Source of the DNA: UBA2357 sp041916775
GTDB taxonomy: Bacteria > Pseudomonadota > Gammaproteobacteria > Burkholderiales > Rhodocyclaceae
Direction of reading: 5' to 3'
Length of the DNA stretch: 63,742 bases
Assembly: GCA_041916775.1 (NCBI GenBank)
Contig: JAYRYZ010000030.1
Span: 1 to 63,742, forward strand
The position numbers were made by a program, and so were the translations under genes. Positions 17,050 to 26,261 of this stretch are shown here, in pieces. Numbering within the stretch: the stretch's first letter is position 1; each line of letters begins with the position of its first letter. Below the pieces are notes generated by a model, which saw only the letters and a program-made list of their open reading frames with translations, did no database searches and was not told the DNA's origin.

Positions 17050-18252
17050 ATGACCGCGTTCCGCTACCGCGCCGTCACCAGCGACGGCACCGAATCGGCC
17101 GGCGTGCTCGAGGCCGACACCAGCCGCGCGGCACGTGCCCAGCTGCGCGAGCGCGGCCTGTTTCCGCTCGAGGTCGCGAGCGTCTCCAGCCGCGAAGGCA
17201 CGCGCGGCGGCCGCCAGCGGCTGCGCGAGAGCGCCTTGGTGCTGGTGTCACGACAGTGGGCCACCCTGCTCGCCTCTGGCCTCACCGTCGAACAGGCGCT
17301 GTCCGCGCTCACCGAGCAGGCCGAGAACGACGCCACCCGCCAGCTGCTGGCCGGCATCCGCTCCGAGATCCTCGCCGGGCACAGCCTGCGCGCCGCGCTC
17401 GACCGTTACCCCGCCGCTTTCCCGGCGATCTACCGCGCCTCCGTCGCCGCGGGTGAGAAGTCGGGCGAGCTCGCCAAGGTCATGGACCAGCTCGCCGAAT
17501 ACCTCGAACAACGCGGCGCGCTGCGCCAGAAAACGCTGCAGGCGCTGCTCTACCCCGCGATCGTCGCGGTGGTGGCGATCCTGGTCGTGATCGGGCTCAT
17601 GACCTACGTCGTGCCGCAGGTGGTGGGCGTGTTCCAGCAGAGCAAGCAGGCGCTGCCGCTGCTCACGCGCGTGATGATCCACACCTCCGACTTCCTGCGC
17701 GGCTGGGGCTGGCTGCTGCTCGCGGGCGGCGGTGCCGCCGGCATCGCCTTCCACACAGCACTGAAGGAGCGCCACCTGCGCCGCGCCTGGGACGCCTGGC
17801 TGCTGCGGCTGCCACTCGTCGGCCGCCACCTGCGCACGCTGGACGCGACCCGCTTCGCCAGCACCCTGTCCATCCTCGCCGGCAGCGGCGTGCCGCTGAT
17901 CGCAGCACTCGACGCCGGTCGCGAAGTGATCGGCCGCATCCCGCTGCAGGACGCGGTGCGCGACGCCACCGAGCGGGTGCGCGAGGGCCAGGGCCTGGCG
18001 AAGGCGCTGGGTGCGACGCGCGCCTTCCCGCCACTGCTGGTGCACATGATCGCCAACGGCGAGGCCACCGGCCGGCTCGGCGAGCTCCTCGCGCGCGCCG
18101 CGCGCCTGTCGCAGCAGGAGCTGGAGAACCGCACCGCCACGCTCACCAGCCTGCTCGAACCGTTGCTGCTGCTCGTCATGGGCGGCCTGGTGCTGGTGAT
18201 CGTGCTCGCCGTCATGCAACCCATCATCGAGATCAACACCCTGCTGAGGTAA
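17050..18252 (+). CDS. gspF: Type II secretion inner-membrane platform protein GspF
   Basis: This 400-residue protein has the duplicated T2SSF domain architecture with three membrane helices (near residues 170-190, 215-235 and 370-395). Typical motifs include QWATLLASGLTVEQALSAL, AGEKSGELAKVMDQLAEYLE and ANGEATGRLGELLARAA. GspF sits at the centre of the platform and contacts GspE and GspL. It follows gspE by 6 bp. Confidence 0.93.
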   Translation: MTAFRYRAVTSDGTESAGVLEADTSRAARAQLRERGLFPLEVASVSSREGTRGGRQRLRESALVLVSRQWATLLASGLTVEQALSALTEQAENDATRQLLAGIRSEILAGHSLRAALDRYPAAFPAIYRASVAAGEKSGELAKVMDQLAEYLEQRGALRQKTLQALLYPAIVAVVAILVVIGLMTYVVPQVVGVFQQSKQALPLLTRVMIHTSDFLRGWGWLLLAGGGAAGIAFHTALKERHLRRAWDAWLLRLPLVGRHLRTLDATRFASTLSILAGSGVPLIAALDAGREVIGRIPLQDAVRDATERVREGQGLAKALGATRAFPPLLVHMIANGEATGRLGELLARAARLSQQELENRTATLTSLLEPLLLLVMGGLVLVIVLAVMQPIIEINTLLR

Positions 18253-18258
18253 GCACAA

Positions 18259-18693
18259 ATGCCAACGTTCACGCCCCCCCGCCGCAATCGCGGCTTCACC
18301 CTCATCGAGGTGATGGTGGTCATCGTCATCCTCGGGGTGCTCGCGGCGCTCGTCGTGCCACGCATCATGAGCCGCCCGGACGAAGCGCGGGTGGTCGCGG
18401 CGAAGCAGGACATCGCCACGATCAGCCAGGCGCTCAAGCTCTACAAGCTCGACAACCGGGTGTACCCGAGCACCGAACAGGGCCTCGCCGCCCTCATCGC
18501 GCGCCCGGCGACCGCCCCGGTACCCGAGAACTGGAAACCCTACCTCGAGCGCCTGCCCGCCGACCCCTGGGGCCAGCCCTACCAGTATCTCAACCCCGGC
18601 CTCAAGGGCGATGTGGACGTGATGAGCTTCGGCGCCGACGGCCGCGCCGGCGGCAGCGGCTTCGACGCCGACATCGGCTCCTGGGACAACTGA
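18259..18693 (+). CDS. gspG: Major pseudopilin GspG
   Basis: This 144-residue prepilin has the class III leader ending RG, then FTLIEVMVVIVILGVL with Glu at mature position 5. The C-terminal calcium-binding loop of GspG is present (DVMSFGADGRAGGSGFDADI, then GSWDN). It is the main subunit of the pseudopilus. No prepilin peptidase gene (gspO/pilD) lies in the window, so cleavage must depend on an enzyme encoded elsewhere. Confidence 0.95.
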   Translation: MPTFTPPRRNRGFTLIEVMVVIVILGVLAALVVPRIMSRPDEARVVAAKQDIATISQALKLYKLDNRVYPSTEQGLAALIARPATAPVPENWKPYLERLPADPWGQPYQYLNPGLKGDVDVMSFGADGRAGGSGFDADIGSWDN

Positions 18694-18704
18694 TCGGCCC
18701 GACC

Positions 18705-19193
18705 ATGCATGCCCCCCCGCGCGCCGCGCGCTGCCGCGGCTTCACGCTGATCGAGGTGCTGGTGGTGATGACCATCATCGGGCTCGCGATCTCGGGGGTG
18801 ACGATCGGCCTGGAGAGCCTGCGCGGTCGCGACGACGCGCTTGCGCTGGAGCGGTTGCGCTGGGTGCTGGAGGCGACCGCCGAGCGGGCGCGTATCCGCG
18901 GCCAGGCGATCGCGTTCGAGCCGCTCGCCGACGGCTACCGCTTCAGCCTGCTGGACGCCGACGGGCGCTGGATCGTGTTCGAGGACGCGCCGGTGTTCGT
19001 CGCGCGCACCTTGCCGGCCTCGCTGCGCTGGAACGGGCTGACGGTGAACGGCCGCGACAGCGATCGCATCGTGTTCGGCAGCCAGGCGCCACGCTTTCTC
19101 CTGCAGCTTCATCGCGGCACGGACGGCCGCGCGCACCTGGAGGGACGACGCAACGGCACGGTGGCCCTCGTGAGCGCGGGGGCCGGTGCATGA
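18705..19193 (+). CDS. gspH: Minor pseudopilin GspH
   Basis: This 162-residue protein has a type IV prepilin leader (CRG) followed by FTLIEVLVVMTIIGLAI with Glu5. The position between gspG and gspI and the length fit GspH, a minor pseudopilin near the tip. Its stop overlaps the gspI start by 4 bp. Confidence 0.87.
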   Translation: MHAPPRAARCRGFTLIEVLVVMTIIGLAISGVTIGLESLRGRDDALALERLRWVLEATAERARIRGQAIAFEPLADGYRFSLLDADGRWIVFEDAPVFVARTLPASLRWNGLTVNGRDSDRIVFGSQAPRFLLQLHRGTDGRAHLEGRRNGTVALVSAGAGA

Positions 19194-19573
19194 GGCGCAT
19201 GAGGCGCACAACGTTGCGCGGCTTCACGCTGCTGGAGTGCCTGGTGGCGCTCGCGATCCTCGCGGTCGCGCTCACCGCCGCGCTGCGTGCGCTCGGCAGC
19301 AGCGCCCACTCCACCGCCAACCTGCGCGAACACACGCTGGCAAGCTGGGTCGCGCAGAACCGCCTTGCCGAACTGCGCGCCACCGGTGCCTTCCCGCCGC
19401 TCGGCGCCTCGGACGGTGAGGCACAACAGGCCGGGCGCAGCTATCGCTGGCGCGAGACGGTGGAGCGCACGCCCAATCCGCTGTTCCGTCGCGTCAAGGT
19501 GCGGGTATTCGAACCGGGCAGCGACCGGCCGCTCGCGAGCGCCGAGGGCTTCGTCGTGAGGCCTCTGCGATGA
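19190..19573 (+). CDS. gspI: Minor pseudopilin GspI
   Basis: This 127-residue prepilin has leader LRG followed by FTLLECLVALAILAVAL with Glu5. Length and the later segment WVAQNRLAELRA fit GspI, which forms the tip complex with GspJ and GspK. It overlaps both gspH and gspJ by 4 bp. Confidence 0.88.
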   Translation: MRRMRRTTLRGFTLLECLVALAILAVALTAALRALGSSAHSTANLREHTLASWVAQNRLAELRATGAFPPLGASDGEAQQAGRSYRWRETVERTPNPLFRRVKVRVFEPGSDRPLASAEGFVVRPLR

Positions 19574-20256
19574 GGCACGCGCCGCAACCGCAGCGCCTCC
19601 CCACACAGGCGCTCAGCGCGCATCCTGCGGTGACGCACCCCAGGGTGACGCCTCCCGCCGAACGGTGCTGCACCACCTCGCGTTACCTGCGCGGCCTCAC
19701 GCTGATCGAGCTCATGGTGGCGCTCGCGGTGTTCGCGGTGCTCGGCACCCTCACCTACCGCGGCACCAGTCAGCTCATCCTCGGCCAGGCGCAGATCGAC
19801 ACCGCGCTGGAGCGCTGGCGCGCCATCGACCGGGCGATGCAGATCATCGAGACCGAGCTGCTGCAGGTGGTCGCACCCGAACCGACGCCCGGCAGCCGGC
19901 GCCCCCCGGCGCTGAGCCACTTCGCGAGCGGCAGCGGCAGCGAGCTGCGCCTGCTCGCGCTGTCGCAAGCCCAGGGGGTGGCCGAGGTGGTGTTCCGTCA
20001 TCGCGAAGGCGTGCTCGAATGGGTGCGGCTGGAGGACGGCCGCGCGGAACGCGACGACGACCGCGAGCCGCTGCTCGACGGCGTGCGCGCGCTGCGCTGG
20101 CGTTTCCTCGCCGGCGACGGCTGGACCAGCCAATGGCCCCCGTCCGGCAATGTCGGGAATGCCGGCACCGCCGCGGGCGCGCTGCCAGCTGCGGTGGAGA
20201 TCAACCTGGAGCTCGCCGACACCGGCGTGCTGACCCGCATCCATGCGCTGCGCTGA
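19570..20256 (+). CDS. gspJ: Minor pseudopilin GspJ, with an unusually long leader
   Basis: This 228-residue protein carries the prepilin motif RG followed by LTLIELMVALAVFAVLG. The leader from the overlapping ATG at 19570 is about 42 residues, far longer than usual for pseudopilins. An in-frame GTG near 19645 would give a leader of about 17 residues, but its ribosome binding site is poor. The mature part matches GspJ (LERWRAIDRAMQIIETELLQ). It overlaps gspK by 14 bp. Confidence 0.85.
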   Translation: MRHAPQPQRLPTQALSAHPAVTHPRVTPPAERCCTTSRYLRGLTLIELMVALAVFAVLGTLTYRGTSQLILGQAQIDTALERWRAIDRAMQIIETELLQVVAPEPTPGSRRPPALSHFASGSGSELRLLALSQAQGVAEVVFRHREGVLEWVRLEDGRAERDDDREPLLDGVRALRWRFLAGDGWTSQWPPSGNVGNAGTAAGALPAAVEINLELADTGVLTRIHALR

Positions 20257-21193
20257 CAGGCGGCCGCAAGGCGGTGCGGCGATCATCCTCGCGCTGGTGA
20301 CGGTGCTCTTCGCCGCCATCGTCGCCGCAGCGGTGATCGCCAACCTCGGCCGCTCGATCGACAGCGCCACCGGCCTGCAGGACCAGCACCAGGCCCGCAT
20401 GCTCGCCCGTGGCGCAGCAGACTGGGCGCGCAACGTGCTGGCCGACGACGGCCGCCGCACCACCGCCGACCACCTCGGCGAGCCGTGGGCGGTGAAGGTG
20501 CCGCCGACTCCGATCGACCAGGGCGACACCTCGGGCGAGGTCGCGGGCGAGATCCAGGACTGGTCCGGCCGCTTCAACGTGAACAACCTGGCGCCGGGCG
20601 GCAAGCCCGATCTCGCCATGACCGCCCGCTTCGCGCGCCTCCTCGAGGCACTCGGACTGTCGCAGGCGCAGGCTGCACAACGCGCCCAGCAGGTGCTGGC
20701 GTGGATCAGCGCCGCGGGCGAGGAAACCGCGGGAGGGGAAGCCGCAGGCGTGGGCGCGACGCTTTCCGGCAACGCCGCGCGTGCACCGCATGGCCCGCTC
20801 GCACACCTCGACGAGCTTCGCAAACTGCCGGAGTTCGACCCCGCACTGCTCGCGCAGCTCGCCGAGGTGGCGGTGGCACTGCCCGCGCCCAGCCGCATCA
20901 ACGTCAACACCGCCCCCGTCGAGGTGCTTTTTGCGCTAACGTCCGGGCTGGAGCTGGACGCGGCGCAGGTACTCGCCGCCGAGCGCGCACGCGCCTGGTT
21001 CAAGGACGTCGCCGACTTCAGCGCACGTCTGCCCGCCGGCGCCAGCGCGGACGACCCGGCGAAGCTGGACGTGCGCAGCCGTCACTTCCTCGTCACCGGC
21101 CGGGCGCGCTTCGGCGTGTCGGTGGTGAGCATGGAAGTCCTCCTCGACCGCAAGGACACCTGGCCCGAAATCCTCTGGCAACGCATCCCATGA
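20243..21193 (+). CDS. gspK: Minor pseudopilin GspK
   Basis: This 316-residue protein has a short leader ending QGG and the hydrophobic helix AAIILALVTVLFAAIVAAAV without Glu5, as is normal for GspK. The alpha-helical head includes DWSGRFNVNNLAP and RINVNTAPVEVLFAL, both family hallmarks. GspK caps the pseudopilus tip. Confidence 0.92.
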   Translation: MRCADRRPQGGAAIILALVTVLFAAIVAAAVIANLGRSIDSATGLQDQHQARMLARGAADWARNVLADDGRRTTADHLGEPWAVKVPPTPIDQGDTSGEVAGEIQDWSGRFNVNNLAPGGKPDLAMTARFARLLEALGLSQAQAAQRAQQVLAWISAAGEETAGGEAAGVGATLSGNAARAPHGPLAHLDELRKLPEFDPALLAQLAEVAVALPAPSRINVNTAPVEVLFALTSGLELDAAQVLAAERARAWFKDVADFSARLPAGASADDPAKLDVRSRHFLVTGRARFGVSVVSMEVLLDRKDTWPEILWQRIP

Positions 21194-22386
21194 GCACAAC
21201 CCTGACCGTCTACATCGACGAACACTGGCCCGACACGCCCACCGCCCCCTGGGTGCTGGCCGACGAGCGCGACCGCATCATCGAGCAGGGCCAGAGCGAC
21301 CCGCGCCACTGGCCTGCCGCGGCCGACTGCGTGGTGGTGCTCTCCGGCACGCAGTGCGCCTGGCTCGAGACCCGCCTGCCCAAGGGCAGCCGCGGCGAGG
21401 AGGCGCGCCTCTTGCGCTACGCGCTCGAAGACCAGCTGGTGCGCGATGTCGACGAGCAACACTTCAGCGTGATGCGTCGCCGCGCTGGCAGCGACGGGGT
21501 GGACGCGGCCGTGCTGGTGATCGCCAGGGCACGCCTGCGCAGGCTGCTCGCGCAATTCGCGACCCTGGGCAGAAAGCCGGTACGCGTGGTGAGCGAACTG
21601 CAGTCCGGCATCGACACCGCGCCGACACGGATCACGCTCGGCCCGACCGGCGTGTGGATCCTCCACCAGCCAGGCCAACCGGCGGTGGCCTGTGATGGTG
21701 ACGGCGCGCCGGCACTCTTCGCCCATCTCCTCGCCGCCGGCGCCCCGGACGCTGTACTCGCGCTGTGCGTCGCCGACCCGGCTCAGGCGCCCGACCGCGC
21801 CGCGCTCGCGCTGCAGCTCGGCCGCCCGGTCGAGGCCGGGCCACACCACGCCTGGTGGCAGACGCGTCAGGCGACGGACCTCCTGCACGGCGAGTTCGCG
21901 CGCCACGGCGGTGCCTCCGCCTGGCGCGAACGCCTGCGCGCGCCGCTGCTGCTCGCCGGCAGCGCCGCTGCGCTGTGGCTGCTCGTCGGGCTGGGCGAGG
22001 TGCTGTGGCAGCGTCAGCAACTGAGCAACCTCGAGGAGCGCATGCGCCGCGTGTTCGAGACCGCGGTACCGAACACGCCGGCGGTCGCGCCCGCACAGCA
22101 GCTCGCGCGCAGCCTGGATGCGCTGCGCGCCACCCACGGCCAGCTCCGCCAGGACGATTTCCTCGCCCTGCTCGACGGCTTCGCCGAGGCGGGGGGCAGC
22201 GCCGCGCGCGCCGTGGTCATCCAGGCCACGTTCGAGAACGGCAAGCTCGGCCTCACCCTGCGTGCGGACGCCGGGCTCGCACTGCCGCTGCTGCAGGCGC
22301 GGCTCGCGACGCTCGGGCTGGAGGGCGTGGCCGAATCCGCAGCCGATGGCGCGCAGCGCCTCAGCGTGACGAGGAGAATGCAATGA
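21190..22386 (+). CDS. gspL: Type II secretion protein GspL
   Basis: This 398-residue bitopic protein has an actin-like cytoplasmic domain (STTLTVYIDEHWPDTPTAPW at the start; LPKGSRGEEARLLRYALED), one membrane helix near residue 252-272 (LLLAGSAAALWLLVGLGEVL) and a ferredoxin-like periplasmic domain. GspL recruits GspE to the membrane. The start overlaps the gspK stop by 4 bp; a longer open frame upstream is gspK shadow. Confidence 0.9.
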   Translation: MSTTLTVYIDEHWPDTPTAPWVLADERDRIIEQGQSDPRHWPAAADCVVVLSGTQCAWLETRLPKGSRGEEARLLRYALEDQLVRDVDEQHFSVMRRRAGSDGVDAAVLVIARARLRRLLAQFATLGRKPVRVVSELQSGIDTAPTRITLGPTGVWILHQPGQPAVACDGDGAPALFAHLLAAGAPDAVLALCVADPAQAPDRAALALQLGRPVEAGPHHAWWQTRQATDLLHGEFARHGGASAWRERLRAPLLLAGSAAALWLLVGLGEVLWQRQQLSNLEERMRRVFETAVPNTPAVAPAQQLARSLDALRATHGQLRQDDFLALLDGFAEAGGSAARAVVIQATFENGKLGLTLRADAGLALPLLQARLATLGLEGVAESAADGAQRLSVTRRMQ

Positions 22387-22859
22387 GCCAGCACGAACCC
22401 GGTGGCCTGCGCGCAAGCCTTGCCGCGCGCTCGCCGCGCGAACAACGCCTGATCCTCCTCGCCGCACTGGTGGTCGGGCTCGGCCTGATGCTGAGCCTCG
22501 CCGAGTGGGTGTGGAGCGAGCAGGCGCGCCTGCGCAGCGCCCTGCCCGGCGCACAGGCCACGCTTGCACGCATGCAGGACGACGCCGCTGCGCTGTCGCA
22601 GCTCGCACGCCAGGCGCGGCCCCAGCCTGTGCCGCTCGCGACCGCGGCGCGCGCTGCGCATGCGGCCGGCGTGTCGCGCGGACTGCACCTCGAGACCGCG
22701 GAGAGCGGCAACGGCATCACGGCCTCCGGCCAGGGCCGCTTCGATGCGGTCATCGACTGGCTCGCGAGCGTGCAGGCGGACCAGCGCCTGCGCCCGGCGC
22801 GGGTGGTGCTGACGAGCCGCGACGGCAGCACCCACTTCGAGGTCTCGCTCACGCAATGA
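22383..22859 (+). CDS. gspM: Type II secretion protein GspM
   Basis: This 158-residue bitopic protein has a short cytoplasmic segment with ARSPREQRLILLAALVVGLG, one membrane helix and a small periplasmic domain, as in GspM. It partners GspL. It overlaps gspL by 4 bp (ATGA). Confidence 0.88.
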   Translation: MSQHEPGGLRASLAARSPREQRLILLAALVVGLGLMLSLAEWVWSEQARLRSALPGAQATLARMQDDAAALSQLARQARPQPVPLATAARAAHAAGVSRGLHLETAESGNGITASGQGRFDAVIDWLASVQADQRLRPARVVLTSRDGSTHFEVSLTQ

Positions 22860-22866
22860 GCACACC

Positions 22867-23616
22867 ATGAAACACCGCGTATTGCTGCTCGTGTTGCTCT
22901 CGCTGCTCGTCCTCGCGCTGACGGTGGTACGCCTGCCCGCCGCGCTGCTGGACGGCGCGCTCGCAACCGCCTCCGGCGGCACGCTACGGCTCTCCGACAG
23001 CCACGGCACGCTGTGGCGCGGCCAGGGCATGCTCGCGACACCCGACGGTCGCGGACAGCTGCATGCGCTGCGTGCGATCGGCTGGCAGCTGCAGGCGTCG
23101 GCCTCGCCGCTCGGGCTGGTGCTCGAGCTGGAGGAGCACGGGCAGCGTCAGGCGCGCGTGCGATTCGGCCCGGCGGGCGTGAGCGTCGAGGCACTCGCGA
23201 TCGAGATGCCGCTCGCGGCGCTCGCCGCCGGCATCAACCATCCGGTCGCACGCGCCGGCTGGCGCGGGCGGCTTCAGCTTGCAAGCCAGGGGCTGGGCTG
23301 TGACTGGCGGCAGACCTGCGAGGGCGCGCTGCGCCTGCGCTGGCTGGACGCGGGGCTCGACATCGTGCCGGGGCGCGGCCTGGGTAGCCATGACGTACTC
23401 CTGAAGGCGCTCGGGCAGCGCTTCGAGATCAGCGTCGCGACGCTGGAGGGCGCGCTGCGCGTGAGCGGCAACGGCATGGTCGATATAAATGGGCAGGGCC
23501 GCTTCGAGGGCGCGATCGAGGGCGACCCCGACATCGTCGACCGCATCCCCAACGTCATGGACCAGAACGCGCGCGCGAGCGGCACCCGCGGGCGGGTGCT
23601 CATCAGCCTGCCGTGA
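22867..23616 (+). CDS. gspN: Type II secretion protein GspN
   Basis: This 249-residue protein has an N-terminal membrane segment (VLLLVLLSLLVLALTVVRLP), followed by the GspN-like core with LDGALATASGGTLRLSDSHG. GspN is a bitopic accessory protein of some type II systems. Its stop overlaps the rrtA start (GTGA), tying the rhombosortase gene to the operon. Confidence 0.85.
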   Translation: MKHRVLLLVLLSLLVLALTVVRLPAALLDGALATASGGTLRLSDSHGTLWRGQGMLATPDGRGQLHALRAIGWQLQASASPLGLVLELEEHGQRQARVRFGPAGVSVEALAIEMPLAALAAGINHPVARAGWRGRLQLASQGLGCDWRQTCEGALRLRWLDAGLDIVPGRGLGSHDVLLKALGQRFEISVATLEGALRVSGNGMVDINGQGRFEGAIEGDPDIVDRIPNVMDQNARASGTRGRVLISLP

Positions 23617-24284
23617 AGCGCACACCGCAAACAGGGCCGAGGCCACCCGCAGCGCCGTCCGGCAAGCCCGCGCTGCAGCCGTCACCGACGCCAAGGCGTG
23701 CTGTCCGCATGGGGCGTGTCGCGTTCGTCTGCCTCGCCGTTGTGATGCTCGTGTGCATCGTCCTGCATTTCATCCCCGACGCGCGCGCGCTCTTCGGCTG
23801 GCGCAGCGCACGGGACGCCAGTCCGGCATGGACTGCGCTGAGTAGTCAGTTCGTGCACCTCGGTGGCGCACATCTCGCCGCCAATCTCGGCGCGCTTGCG
23901 ATGCTGGCGGTGGTGTCGCGCCAGCTGGGGGTGTTCGCTCACCTGCCGCTGCTGCTCTTCGCGAGCCTCGTCGCGGTGTGCACAGGGCTTCTTGCCGACA
24001 TCTGGCCGGTGGCGTGGTATGTGGGCCTGTCGGGCGCGCTGCACGGCGTGTTCGCCGCGCTGGCCCTGGCGCTCGGGCTGCGCGCCGGGCCAGCGCGCTG
24101 GCTGGGATGGGGTTTGCTGCTGGGTGCCGGGGTGAAGCTCGCGCTGGAGCTCGACGCCGGCACCGGCCATGTCGGGGCGCTGGGGATTCCCGTCGCGCCG
24201 CCGGCGCATATCTATGGTTTCGTCGGCGGCGGTATCGCCTACCTTGTCGGCGCCGCCGTGGCACGCGTGCGACGCGAGGCCTGA
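23613..24284 (+). CDS. rrtA: Rhombosortase (rhomboid family protease)
   Basis: This 223-residue protein has about six membrane helices and rhomboid catalytic motifs: the Ser in YVGLSGALHGVF (GxSG) and the His in PPAHIYGFVGG. The length and the position at the end of a gsp operon fit rhombosortase, which cleaves the C-terminal GlyGly-CTERM anchor of proteins exported by type II secretion. The GTG start overlaps the gspN stop. A cytoplasmic N-terminal extension of about 32 residues is Pro-rich. Its 3' end overlaps the convergent protease gene by 46 bp, whose product has a GlyGly-CTERM-like tail. Confidence 0.88.
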   Translation: MKRTPQTGPRPPAAPSGKPALQPSPTPRRAVRMGRVAFVCLAVVMLVCIVLHFIPDARALFGWRSARDASPAWTALSSQFVHLGGAHLAANLGALAMLAVVSRQLGVFAHLPLLLFASLVAVCTGLLADIWPVAWYVGLSGALHGVFAALALALGLRAGPARWLGWGLLLGAGVKLALELDAGTGHVGALGIPVAPPAHIYGFVGGGIAYLVGAAVARVRREA

Positions 24285-26140
24285 CGCGCGCCGGCTGCCA
24301 GCACTGCGAGGCCGAGGAGCGACCACAGGTCCGGCGTACCGCCACCACCACCGCCTCCCGGGTTGGGCGTGGGCGCGGGCGTCGGGCCCGGCACGGGGTC
24401 GGCGACTGAAGCTTGATCCAGCGACAGTGTAAGCAGGTTCTGGTCACGCGCACCGGCACTGTCGGTGACGGCGAGGCGCACCCGGTAGATGCCTGCGGAC
24501 GCAGCCTGGATACCACTGCTGGGGGCGTTCGGCTGGGCAAAAACGAGCGCGCCCGGACCATCTACAGCGCTCCACTCCCAGGCCACGATGCTGCGCCCGC
24601 TGCTGGCACTGCTTGCCCCACCATCTGCAATCACCCGCCCCGGCTGACCCACCTGGCGTGGGGAAGCCGCCGGGCGCAGGGCGGCCTGTACCGCCGCAGC
24701 GGCGTCGAGCATGCCGGCACCGCAGGTCGTGGTGGTGCACACGCACTGCCCCGTTTCGGGATCCGTGCTCGGACACACCGGTACATCGGCGACCACCGGG
24801 AAGCTGCGCGCGCTGGCCTGCAATCGCTGGCTGACGGCGGCCGGCCCGAGCTTGGGATGGATGGCGAGCATCAGCGCGGCCACCCCGCTCACCTGCGGCG
24901 CAGCGAAGCTCGTGCCGTAGGTGGCATTGAAGGGATCGGAGTAGCCATTCGCTCCCGGCACCGTGGCACCGAGATTGGTCGTCGTGGGGATCTGGTACAC
25001 GCAGGCCGGATTGGATGCGTCGTCACCACAGTTGCCTGCCGGCGCGCTGATCGTGACCTCCGCGCCGTGGCTGCTATAGCCCACCTTGGAGCCGACGTGA
25101 CGCAGCCCCGCGACGGAGATCACCCCCGGGCAGTTGCCGGGTGTCTCCACCGTGCTGCCGGCGTTGCCGGCCGCACTGACGACGATGACACCTGCGGCAT
25201 TGAGCGCCGCGATGGTGTCGCGATAGGCCTGGGTGCAGATGCCCACCGACCCCAGGCTGAGGTTGATGATGCGGGCAGGGTTGGGGTTCTGAGGCGCGCC
25301 TTCGACGGTGAGGCCACCTGCCCAGCGCATGCCGGCGAGGACGTCCGAGTCGTAACCACCGCACTTGCCGAGGACGCGCACCGGCAGCACGCGCGCATTC
25401 CAGCTCACTCCGGCGACCCCGCGCGAGTTGTTGCCGCGCGCCGCCGCGACGCCGGAGACCCGTGTGCCATGCCACGAGCTCTCGACTGGCGATGCGCTGC
25501 AGCCGGCGAAATTCGGCGTCTGCAGGTCTGCCGCGCTGAGGAAGTCGCCCGGATCGGAGGCGTCTGCGTCTCGGCCGTTGCCGTCGCCCGCCGTGGGCAG
25601 GTCGGCGATGAAGTCGTAGCCGGGCAGCAGGCTTGCCGCGAGATCTTCATGATCGAAGCGCACGCCGGTATCGACGACTGCGATCACGGTTGACGTTGCC
25701 CCGGTGGTGATATCCCACGCGGACTCGGCACGGATCGAAGACGGCTGGGCGGCCTGCAGCAGCCATTGGTCGGCAAAGCGCGGGTCGTTCGGCATGCGCC
25801 GGATCTGCTTGCGCCCGTCCGGCTCGGCATAGGCGACATCAGGCTGCGCCGCGAGGCGCTCGGCGAGCGTGGTGGCGTCGACACCCTGCGCGCTGACGAG
25901 CTTGAGATCCGGGGCAGGACCGGTCTGCATGGAGAGCGCGAGACCGGTGCGGGCGGACAACGACACGACGCGGTCGGCCGCGAGCGCCTGCTTGTCCGCA
26001 CCTTCCCCGACGGCCCTGAATTGAACGATGACCCTTCCGCCTTCTGCAGGCTGTGCCAGCACCGGCGCAGTTGCGGAGAGCGCGAGCATGATGGCCGCGA
26101 ACGTGGTCACCGCAGCGGGGCGGCAATGGGACTTGAACAC
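24239..26140 (-). CDS. S8 subtilisin-like serine protease with GlyGly-CTERM-like tail
   Basis: This 633-residue protein is a secreted subtilase. It has a signal peptide (to about residue 28), a propeptide and the catalytic triad Asp (VIAVVDTGVRFDHEDL), His (SWHGTRVSGVAAARG) and Ser (YGTSFAAPQVSGVAALML), then a C-terminal beta domain. The tail is a Pro linker, a run of seven Gly, a helix (TPDLWSLLGLAVLAAGA) and a basic end, the layout of GlyGly-CTERM sorting signals. I chose GTG at 26140 because AGGAGG lies 5 nt upstream and the signal peptide follows at once. It is the likely substrate of the T2SS and rhombosortase encoded beside it (inference). Confidence 0.9.
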   Translation of the reverse strand: MFKSHCRPAAVTTFAAIMLALSATAPVLAQPAEGGRVIVQFRAVGEGADKQALAADRVVSLSARTGLALSMQTGPAPDLKLVSAQGVDATTLAERLAAQPDVAYAEPDGRKQIRRMPNDPRFADQWLLQAAQPSSIRAESAWDITTGATSTVIAVVDTGVRFDHEDLAASLLPGYDFIADLPTAGDGNGRDADASDPGDFLSAADLQTPNFAGCSASPVESSWHGTRVSGVAAARGNNSRGVAGVSWNARVLPVRVLGKCGGYDSDVLAGMRWAGGLTVEGAPQNPNPARIINLSLGSVGICTQAYRDTIAALNAAGVIVVSAAGNAGSTVETPGNCPGVISVAGLRHVGSKVGYSSHGAEVTISAPAGNCGDDASNPACVYQIPTTTNLGATVPGANGYSDPFNATYGTSFAAPQVSGVAALMLAIHPKLGPAAVSQRLQASARSFPVVADVPVCPSTDPETGQCVCTTTTCGAGMLDAAAAVQAALRPAASPRQVGQPGRVIADGGASSASSGRSIVAWEWSAVDGPGALVFAQPNAPSSGIQAASAGIYRVRLAVTDSAGARDQNLLTLSLDQASVADPVPGPTPAPTPNPGGGGGGGTPDLWSLLGLAVLAAGARQASRRTRATAAPTR

Positions 26141-26261
26141 GACAACCTCCTGAATCCTCCGCGAGCATGCGGATAGGCGTGCCGCGCAAACTGCGCGGAC
26201 CCGCATCATGACAAGCCGCCCCCCTTGAGGGCAAGCCCCGAAGCGGGAAATTCGCCAACTT

